The position numbers and the translations under genes are program-made. DNA of 25,110 nucleotides, from contig DJIE01000157.1 of the NCBI GenBank assembly GCA_002433465.1, positions 1-25,110 of the forward strand, written 5' to 3'. The notes beneath the pieces were generated by a model. It was not told the origin of the DNA and did not search any database. It saw only the letters and a program-made list of their open reading frames with translations. Below, piece after piece: positions 16,508 to 22,657 of the stretch. This DNA is from Salinisphaera sp. UBA6602 (GTDB lineage Bacteria > Pseudomonadota > Gammaproteobacteria > Nevskiales > Salinisphaeraceae). Every line of letters starts with the position of its first letter. Within the stretch, counting starts at the first letter, position 1.

Positions 16508-18468
16508 CCACGCCCTGGGTCACACCGGCGCGTTTGTGTGCGGGCTTCGCGCTGCTGCTGGCGGTGCTGGCCGCCTGCGTGCTGCACCAGAACTCGGCAG
16601 TAGGCATTGCCGCCCTCTGGGCCGACGGCAACGATATCGCCGGCGTGCTGGCCCGCTACAACTGGCTACCGCGCGTGACCGCCGCACTCGTTGGCGGCGC
16701 CGGCCTGGCCCTGGCGGGCGTGCTGTTTCAACAGACCTTACGGAATCCCCTGGCGGCGCCCACCACGCTGGGCGTGGTCGGCGGCGTACATCTGGCCTTG
16801 CTTCTGGGCACGTTGTTCGCGCCGGCGCTGATGCTGCATGCACGCGGGCTGGTGGGCTTTGCCGGTGGTGCGGGCGCCATGGCGCTGGTGTTCGCGCTGG
16901 CCTGGCGGCGCAATCTTGCCCCCACGGTGGTGGTGCTGGCCGGGCTGGTGGTCAACCTCTATTTCGGCGCGCTCGCCGTGGTGCTGCTGCTGTTCAACGA
17001 AGAAGCGCTGCGCGGCATGATGATCTGGGGCGCGGGCTCGCTCGCCCAGAACAACTGGGACGGCGTGCTCTATCTGCTGCCGCGCCTGGCGATCGCCGGC
17101 GTGGCTGCGGTAGCCTTGTCACGCGCGCTCGCGCTGCTCGATCTCGACGATACCAACGCAAGAAATCTGGGTATCTCGCTGGCCTGGCTGCGGGCGGCAA
17201 GCCTGGGGCTGGGCGTGTTCGCCAGCGCCGTGGTGATCGTCGAACTGGGCATCGTCGGCTTCATCGGCCTGGCCGCACCGTCGATCGTGCGTCTGGCCGG
17301 CGCGCGCCGGCTGGCCAGCCGGCTTGTCTGGGCGCCGATATTCGGCGGGCTGCTGCTCGCGGTTACCGATCAGGTACTGGAACTGATCACGCTGAATTCG
17401 TCGATGCTCATCCCCACGGGGGCGACCACGGCCGCACTCGGCGCGCCGCTCCTGCTGTGGCTCATCCCGCGCCTCAATCTGGCACGCGAACCCGGCTCGC
17501 CGCCGTCGCCCGCGCCGCGCAGCCAGACGCCGGGCCGACTCGTTGCCGTCCTCGCCATTGGGCTGGTGGTGGCCGTCATCGTCGCGCTGTTCGTAGGCCA
17601 AGGCGCAGACGGCTGGGACTGGCCGTTCACCCGGCCCTGGGACGAAACCGGCCTGTGGCGTGTGCCCCGTGTGCTCGCCGCCGGCGCGGCCGGGGCGATG
17701 CTGGCCGTGGCCGGCACGGTCATCCAGCGTGTGTCCGGCAACGCCATGGCCAGCCCGGAAGTGCTCGGCATCAGTGCCGGCACCGGTCTCGGCGTGCTGG
17801 CAGTCGTGCTGCTCTTGCCCGGCGCCGGCGTGCCTGTGTTGTTGGGGGCCGGCATGCTCGGTGCGCTGGCATCGCTGGCCGTACTGGTCGGCCTCAACGC
17901 CCGCAGTGATTACGAACCCGAACGCGTGCTGCTTACCGGCATCAGCGTGCTGTTTCTGTTCGATGCCGTCTCCAAGATCGTGCTCGCCGGCGGCGACCCA
18001 CGCACGCAGCAGCTATTGGCGTGGATTTCCGGCACCACCTACTACGTCGAACTGCCGCTGGCCGCGACCGTCGCCGTGCTCGGCCTCGTTCTGTTCGCCG
18101 TCGTCCGACCGCTACAGGTCTGGCTTGATCTGCTCCCGCTGGGCATGCCCACCGCCCGGTCACTGGGCGTCAACGTCGGTATCAGTCGGTTGCTGCTGCT
18201 GGTGCTGGTCGCGCTGCTCACCGCCGGCGCTACCCTGGTGGTCGGCCCGCTGAGCTTCATTGGCCTGCTGGCACCCAACCTCGTGCGCATCATGGGCCTG
18301 GCCCGTGCCCGCCACCAACTCGCCGGCGCGGCCGTTCTCGGCGCCCTGGTCATGGTCATGGCCGACTGGGTCGGCCGCATGCTGCTATTCCCCAGCGAAA
18401 TCCCAGCCGGCATCGTCGCCACGCTCATCGGCGGCAGCTATTTCATGTGGCGGTTGCGGCGGCTTTAG
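16504..18468 (+). CDS. fhuB: Fused iron-siderophore ABC permease (FhuB type)
   Basis: A 654-residue inner-membrane permease made of two tandem FecCD-type halves, as in E. coli FhuB (about 660 residues). Each half has the family motifs: RVTAALVGGAGLALAGVLFQ and later VELGIVGFIGLAAPSIVR in the first, then RVLAAGAAGAMLAVAGTVIQ, PEVLGISAGTG and VGPLSFIGLLAPNLVR in the second. The two FIGL-x-AP loops are the expected sites of contact with the ATPase. Up to about twenty hydrophobic segments are present. The ATG at 16504 overlaps the fhuD stop by 4 bp. The fusion supports hydroxamate-type siderophore uptake over heme or B12. No outer-membrane receptor gene lies in the window. Confidence 0.93.
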   Translation: MTTPWVTPARLCAGFALLLAVLAACVLHQNSAVGIAALWADGNDIAGVLARYNWLPRVTAALVGGAGLALAGVLFQQTLRNPLAAPTTLGVVGGVHLALLLGTLFAPALMLHARGLVGFAGGAGAMALVFALAWRRNLAPTVVVLAGLVVNLYFGALAVVLLLFNEEALRGMMIWGAGSLAQNNWDGVLYLLPRLAIAGVAAVALSRALALLDLDDTNARNLGISLAWLRAASLGLGVFASAVVIVELGIVGFIGLAAPSIVRLAGARRLASRLVWAPIFGGLLLAVTDQVLELITLNSSMLIPTGATTAALGAPLLLWLIPRLNLAREPGSPPSPAPRSQTPGRLVAVLAIGLVVAVIVALFVGQGADGWDWPFTRPWDETGLWRVPRVLAAGAAGAMLAVAGTVIQRVSGNAMASPEVLGISAGTGLGVLAVVLLLPGAGVPVLLGAGMLGALASLAVLVGLNARSDYEPERVLLTGISVLFLFDAVSKIVLAGGDPRTQQLLAWISGTTYYVELPLAATVAVLGLVLFAVVRPLQVWLDLLPLGMPTARSLGVNVGISRLLLLVLVALLTAGATLVVGPLSFIGLLAPNLVRIMGLARARHQLAGAAVLGALVMVMADWVGRMLLFPSEIPAGIVATLIGGSYFMWRLRRL

Positions 18469-18640
18469 GCAAGATTATTCGCGAATAAGGCCACATATGC
18501 GTTTGACTGCACCAGCATCTTCACATAGTCGACCTTGATGCCAACCGTCGTTCCCAGCTTCGCACGTCCCAGCGGGCGCCGTGCAGCGCGTAGATCGTTC
18601 CGCCATAAGGCCGCCGGAAATCATCTATGGCCGACTACCA
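18465..18640 (-). pseudogene. Possible frameshifted gene remnant
   Basis: On the minus strand two adjoining short open stretches look like the end of one degraded gene. The upstream frame reads RRPYGGTIYALHGARWDV. After a one-base frame change near 18570-18580 another frame gives KLGTTVGIKVDYVKMLVQ and runs to a TAA at 18465-18467 that overlaps the fhuB stop. Codon choice in the second stretch resembles coding DNA. I do not recognise the protein family. The whole 211-bp gap after fhuB otherwise lacks a gene. Chance open frames remain a real alternative. Confidence 0.3.
18475..18488. repeat. Perfect 14-bp palindrome after fhuB
   Basis: TTATTCGCGAATAA is a perfect palindrome starting 7 bp after the fhuB stop. 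It has no loop, so it is a poor terminator and looks more like a protein-binding site. It also falls within the possible gene remnant, where it could be fortuitous. Confidence 0.5.
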
Positions 18641-18679
18641 GTTTGAACTGCGTTCTAAAAGCCGCGAGTACGCGCCCGG

Positions 18680-19414
18680 TTACGGAAAACTGAGCTGAGC
18701 CGTCCTCCCGCCATCGACGTTGTAAATCTGCCCGGTAATGAACGCAGCCTCATCAGCAGCGATAAAAGCCACCAGCGCCGCCACTTCTTCAGGGATTCCC
18801 GCGCGGCCCACAGGATGGATGCTGGCGATATTCCGCTCGAACGACGCTGGGTCGCCAGCGTTCTTGACAAGATCGGCGTTCAAGTCGGTGTTAATCCATC
18901 CGGGCGCCACGGCGTTGCAGCGTATGCCCTCGTGCCCGTGATCCACCGCCACGGCACGCGTCAACCCGTGAAGCCCAGCCTTGGCGGCGCAATAGGCTGC
19001 ATGGTTGGGATTGGAAGCGAGGCCTTCGAGCGACCCTATGTTCACGATGTTGCCGCCGGTTTCGCGTAGAAACGGCAGCGCTGCGCGGATCAGCAGAAAC
19101 GGTGCCGTCAGGTTGACGGTGAGGTTGCGCTGCCACGCCTCGGGCGACATATCTTCTATCGATGCTTCCTGCATCATGCCGGCGCTGTTGACGAGCACAT
19201 CAAGGCGACCCGCCCGGTCGATGACACGAGCCACAACCTGCGCCGGCACTTGCGGATCCGAAAAGTCAGCCGGAATCGAATCGAATTCCTTGTCCGCGCC
19301 GCGCTGGGTGGTGAACACAGTAGCGCCTTCGTCACGCAAGCGGCGTGCGATGGCGCGACCGATGCCAGAGCGCCCGCCGGTGACCAGCGCCACCTTGCCT
19401 TCGAAGCGATTCAT
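18680..19414 (-). CDS. Classical SDR oxidoreductase (FabG-like)
   Basis: A 244-residue NAD(P)-dependent short-chain dehydrogenase with TGGRSGIG (12-19), NSAG (76-79), Asn101, Ser128, Tyr141 and Lys145 (YCAAK), and the C-terminal ITGQIYNVDGG typical of FabG-like enzymes. All catalytic residues are present. The ATG has GGGAG seven bases upstream. It is the last gene of a same-strand cluster, starting 24 bp after the SnoaL-like gene, so it is probably co-transcribed with it and the MBL hydrolase. The substrate is unknown. The upstream partners suggest oxidation or reduction of a small xenobiotic or lactone-derived alcohol or ketone. Confidence 0.92.
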   Translation of the reverse strand: MNRFEGKVALVTGGRSGIGRAIARRLRDEGATVFTTQRGADKEFDSIPADFSDPQVPAQVVARVIDRAGRLDVLVNSAGMMQEASIEDMSPEAWQRNLTVNLTAPFLLIRAALPFLRETGGNIVNIGSLEGLASNPNHAAYCAAKAGLHGLTRAVAVDHGHEGIRCNAVAPGWINTDLNADLVKNAGDPASFERNIASIHPVGRAGIPEEVAALVAFIAADEAAFITGQIYNVDGGRTAQLSFP

Positions 19415-19438
19415 GCAACGACTCCCTCACGATCTTCG

Positions 19439-19849
19439 TTAATACGCGTTATCCAGCTGGCGATGTACGTCCGCTGAATCGAAATGCGCACGCTTCGTTC
19501 GGATCTTGCCGTCTTCGATCGTCAGCCACATCGCCAGGGAAAAGCGCACACGGTTGCCGGTGGGCTCGATGCCGTTAGCGTTACCGGTATGTAGGCCATC
19601 GAACAGCATGTATGCCGCCACTTGATCGCCTTCAGCCAGCAATTGTTGGATGGAAAATTCGAACGGCGAGAAAGAATCGAAGTTCTTCTTCTCCGAGCCG
19701 ATGAAGCCGTCGACGCCGTGGATAGGTTCATCGACTTGCAGGTAGAACACGAAATCCTCGTGACAACAGCGTGCCGCCGCCTCGTAGTCTTCGCGGGCAA
19801 TGGCGTTGTAGAAATCGCGAACGATCTGCTTGTTTTGGTCGGTGGACAT
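19439..19849 (-). CDS. SnoaL-like / NTF2-fold protein
   Basis: A 136-residue protein with the NTF2-like alpha+beta cone pattern: an N-terminal helix (NKQIVRDFYNAIAREDYEAAARCCHEDFVFY), a middle HGVDGF segment, and the terminal strands RFSLAMWLTIEDGKIRTKRAHFD. Such proteins act as cyclases, hydratases or isomerases, or simply bind small molecules, so no reaction can be assigned. The ATG at 19849 is preferred over the TTG at 19855 because GGAG lies eight bases before the ATG but only two before the TTG. It starts 17 bp after the MBL hydrolase stop, consistent with an operon. Confidence 0.85.
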   Translation of the reverse strand: MSTDQNKQIVRDFYNAIAREDYEAAARCCHEDFVFYLQVDEPIHGVDGFIGSEKKNFDSFSPFEFSIQQLLAEGDQVAAYMLFDGLHTGNANGIEPTGNRVRFSLAMWLTIEDGKIRTKRAHFDSADVHRQLDNAY

Positions 19850-19866
19850 GATCAAGGCTCCGCAGA

Positions 19867-20640
19867 TTAGAACGAGTAGGCTTCGTCGTCGGCCGGAACG
19901 AGTACGCGATCGGTCATATCATGCGCCTGCACGTATTCGCGCAGTGCATTTCGGCTCAGCGCACAATGGTTGACGGCGTCGAGGTGGCTGGCCACGAGCG
20001 TCGCCTCCGGCATCGTTTCGTAGACTTTGGTCACATCGGTCGTACCCATGATGATCGACCCTAGCCCAGGCACCTGCGCATCCCCGGCATTGAGTACGAT
20101 CACGTCAGGGGTGTGCCGCGCGAGATTGTCCTCGACGTGACGGTTCCAGACCGTATCGCCCGCCACATAAAGCGTGCGCGCCTCGTCCGGATGTTTGAAT
20201 ACCACGCCACAGACTTCGCCCAGAATCTCCGGGATCGCCGCGAGCGCTTCGTCACTGCCGTGTTGACCGGGTGTGCGAATGAGCGATACGCCGTTGAACT
20301 CGCTATTTTCAGTCAGCACGCGCACGTCCTCGAACCCCTGAGACGCAAGGAGTTCCGCGTCGGCCGCATGCTGGGCGAATACAGGCAAGTCCTTGGGCAC
20401 ATTGGCAATCGCGGCCTCATCCCAATGATCGTCGTGCGTATGGGTCACGATCACGGCGTCTACGTCCAGAATCTCTTCCATCGACGTCTGCAGCGGAATT
20501 CGCGGGTTACGCAGATGATCGTTCAGCGTGCCTTCGAAACCCGAATAGACTTCCGTATCGCCAAGGTAGGGGTCGAGCAAGAACTTCACCCCACCGATGT
20601 CGATACGCAGAGTGGCGTTACGGATCTGTTTCAGTTTCAT
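19867..20640 (-). CDS. MBL-fold metallohydrolase, UlaG-like
   Basis: A 257-residue metallo-beta-lactamase-fold hydrolase. The N-terminus (MKLKQIRNATLRIDIGGVKFLLDP) is typical of the UlaG-like lactonase group. The metal-binding motif is THTHDDHWD, with His67, His69, Asp71 and His72. Further metal ligands probably lie in PGQHG, VAGDTVW and the late SHLDAVNH region. Known relatives open lactones or hydrolyse phosphoesters, so the substrate here is open. The ATG at 20640 has a good GGAG about nine bases upstream; the longer frame to 20712 has none. It is the first gene of the MBL/SnoaL/SDR set and sits behind a palindromic TetR-type operator. Confidence 0.9.
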   Translation of the reverse strand: MKLKQIRNATLRIDIGGVKFLLDPYLGDTEVYSGFEGTLNDHLRNPRIPLQTSMEEILDVDAVIVTHTHDDHWDEAAIANVPKDLPVFAQHAADAELLASQGFEDVRVLTENSEFNGVSLIRTPGQHGSDEALAAIPEILGEVCGVVFKHPDEARTLYVAGDTVWNRHVEDNLARHTPDVIVLNAGDAQVPGLGSIIMGTTDVTKVYETMPEATLVASHLDAVNHCALSRNALREYVQAHDMTDRVLVPADDEAYSF

Positions 20641-20658
20641 GGCTATGACTCCTTTTAA

Positions 20659-20672
20659 GGACCGATCGGTCC
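20659..20672 (-). promoter_or_regulatory. TetR-type operator before the MBL gene
   Basis: GGACCGATCGGTCC is a perfect 14-bp palindrome, 18 bp before the MBL start codon. A weak minus-strand promoter, TTGAGT (20707-20712), 17 bp, TTTTAT (20684-20689), would place the transcription start just upstream, so a bound repressor would cover the first transcribed bases. The 16-bp core matches the palindrome in the tetR promoter. Confidence 0.65.
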
Positions 20673-20708
20673 AAATTGAACAAATAAAATATCGACGCGC
20701 TCTCTGAC

Positions 20709-21287
20709 TCAATCGAGGATCGCTAACAACTCATCGAGTGCATGATTCAGTCGAGTTTGAGGACTACCCGCCCGGACCAACACCTGGAAACCGGGAAACG
20801 CGACAACCATGAGTTGTGCGATATTCCGCGCATCGCGCCGCGTGGCGATACTGCCAGCACGCTGCCCTCGTTCGATTGCTTCGGCCAGTGCGTCCTCGAT
20901 CTTTTGAAAATCCTCATCAACCCGCGTGGCGATGGCCTCGTCGTGTGGTGCCAGCTCGACCGCCTGATTGATACTCATGCAACCATTGATGAATTCGGGC
21001 GCTTTCGCATCCGAGACGATCATGCGAAAGAACGTTGCAATCGACTCCTTTGCGTTGTCGCCTGCCAGCACCCGATCCATGTCACGCAGACGGTCCGCCC
21101 GGTAGCTGTCGAAAGCTTCCAGCAGGCACTCGTGCTTGCTGGCGAACGTGTTGTAGAAACTGCTCTTACTCAGGCCCGTCGCCCGCATAAGGTCCGTCAT
21201 CGAAGTGGCTTCGTAGCCCTGGTGCCAAAAGACTTTGAGCGCTTGCTGGAGCACCTGCTTCCGATCAAATTGTTGCGGTCGAGGCAC
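20709..21287 (-). CDS. TetR-family transcriptional regulator
   Basis: A 192-residue repressor-type protein. The N-terminal TetR helix-turn-helix is clear (QALKVFWHQGYEATSMTDLM, then GLSKSSFYNTFASKHECLLEAF). The C-terminal ligand domain has the layout of the group represented by YcdC/AcrR-like regulators with the INGCMSINQAVEL segment. The start is a GTG at 21287 with AGGA nine bases upstream and a 26-base leader from the predicted promoter. It probably represses itself and the downstream MBL/SnoaL/SDR genes through the two matching palindromes. The inducer is unknown; a substrate of the MBL or SDR enzymes is a natural guess. Confidence 0.93.
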   Translation of the reverse strand: MPRPQQFDRKQVLQQALKVFWHQGYEATSMTDLMRATGLSKSSFYNTFASKHECLLEAFDSYRADRLRDMDRVLAGDNAKESIATFFRMIVSDAKAPEFINGCMSINQAVELAPHDEAIATRVDEDFQKIEDALAEAIERGQRAGSIATRRDARNIAQLMVVAFPGFQVLVRAGSPQTRLNHALDELLAILD

Positions 21288-21319
21288 CGGCGACTGTCCT
21301 GCGGTGTGTACTAGCCGCC

Positions 21320-21348
21320 ATTATGGACCATTTAGTCCAGAATGCCAA
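21320..21348 (-). promoter_or_regulatory. tetR promoter with operator in the spacer
   Basis: On the minus strand TTGGCA (21343-21348), 17 bp, CATAAT (21320-21325) is a strong sigma-70-type promoter. The palindrome TGGACCATTTAGTCCA (plus strand, 21324-21339) lies almost wholly in the spacer. Repressor bound there would block RNA polymerase, the classic arrangement for TetR autoregulation. Confidence 0.7.
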
Positions 21349-21370
21349 GTTCTTTTCGTGCGCGTAACGT

Positions 21371-22318
21371 TCATCGTGAATGAGCGTACGAACTCAAGCG
21401 ATTGATGGCGCATGTCTCGCCGTCAAGCAACGCGACCGCTCGGGCACGCCGATTTTTGATCCACATGACGTGGTGTCGGCGCCACCCACGCTCGTGAATA
21501 CGGCGATGGCTATTGAAAAGGCGTTGAGGCGGCGGCTCGTAGCGGCGGGCAAGAGCCGCCCATTGCCATTGTTCCTGCCAGGTTCGCAGATCGAGTTCGA
21601 ACGTCCACGCCCGTCGATCCTGCTGATGCAGAAACCAGTACGAGGCGGCGATTCCTTTCAGATCGATCAACTGCTCGCAGGCCGCCTTTTTCGTGCCATC
21701 CGGCATGGCCTGATCCATCTTGTCGCCGTCGATCCCGCCGTCGATCACTACATGGCTGATATGGATACCGTCGCTCGCATGCTCTTTGGCCAGAGCCGCT
21801 GCGAGATTACCCAGCCCACCTTTGGCCGCATTGAAGGCACCGTAACCGGCGCGGCCCCGAAGCGAGGCGCTGGCACCCGTGAAGATCAGCGTGCGCGGTA
21901 CACTCGAACGCTGTCCGGCCGCGCGCATGCGCCGTACCGTTTCGCGGCCGAACAGAAAACCACCGAGACAGATCGTACGCCAGCTCTGCTCGAAGTACGA
22001 AGCGGTCATATCGTGGATACGACCGGGCGTATTGTTGCCCACGTTATAGATGACGCAGGCGATATGGCCGCCGGCAGCTTCGACCGCATCGAACAAGTCG
22101 ACGACACTCTGTTCGTCGGTGGCATCCGTAACACAGGCCGAAGCCTGCCCGTCTGCTGCTTTGATCGCAGCAACCGTGCGATCCAGTTTGGCCCGGCTAC
22201 GGCCGGCTACTTAGACATGATGCCCGCCTTCAGCGAAGCGGCGGCAAAGAGTGGCGCCCAAGCCCCGTTCAGGGCCGACGTCGAGTACTATGGTATGGGC
22301 TGTATTCGTCGACATCAT
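21371..22318 (-). pseudogene. SDR oxidoreductase gene with in-frame stop at codon 36
   Basis: Reading from the ATG at 22318, the minus strand encodes an SDR N-terminus with a GPERGLG nucleotide loop (residues 15-21). A TAA follows at codon 36 (22211-22213). The same frame then continues without a shift: VAGRSRAKLDR, YNVGNNTPGR, the catalytic region IFTGASASLRGRAGYGAFNAAKGG, and HVVIDGGIDGDKMDQ, a recognisable SDR group. A single change from a tyrosine codon (TAC or TAT) to TAA would explain the break. The end is also abnormal. Relatives as I recall them stop soon after ELDLR, but here a CAA codon (21563-21565) replaces the expected stop and about 64 extra residues run to 21371. Reinitiation at the TTG at 22096 would lack the Rossmann loop. 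Confidence 0.8.
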
Positions 22319-22657
22319 TTACCTTGCTTTGGGTCGCTCAATAACACTCACCGTATTGGATACGCGACCATCGTGCTCGAAGCGCTCTCAAAACACCGTG
22401 TAACCCGACTACCAACGCAGGGATTGTTGCGACACGCGCTGCCACGAGCCGCTGCGGCAAGACAACCGCCCGCAAATGAAGACAGCGAGGGTTGCGCCAG
22501 CACGACCAAACCCAGGCCCGGAAGAGGTCAGGGCCAGCCGTGTTCTCGTAGATCAACCGCCTTACAAAGTTCTCTAGCACTCCTGACCAGCCTCCGTATG
22601 CCGTCAGCCGAACCTGCCGGCTGACGGCATGTGCATCACGGCATTGGCCGCCGCTAT
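22319..22657. other. 339-bp spacer without a recognised gene
   Basis: This spacer lies between the broken SDR gene and the BCCT gene, both read leftward. It holds a strong hairpin at 22598-22630 and presumably the promoter of the SDR gene. A 129-residue minus-strand open frame crosses it into the BCCT 3' end but has no recognisable motif, and its composition looks non-coding. I see no insertion-sequence ends. Confidence 0.4.
22598..22630 (-). terminator. Strong hairpin downstream of the BCCT gene
   Basis: A perfect 13-bp inverted repeat, ATGCCGTCAGCCG and CGGCTGACGGCAT, with a 7-base loop lies 28 bp after the BCCT stop. It is the strongest hairpin in the window. A U-tract is lacking on both strands, so it may act as a Rho-assisted terminator or as an mRNA-stabilising hairpin. 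Confidence 0.65.

Noticed and set aside
16536..17909. A 457-residue plus-strand open frame inside fhuB
   Set aside because: It is an arginine- and alanine-rich out-of-frame translation of the permease gene.
21380..22624. A 414-residue plus-strand open frame
   Set aside because: It lies opposite the broken SDR gene, whose minus-strand frame shows clear SDR motifs. The plus-strand translation has no recognisable domain, so it is a shadow frame.
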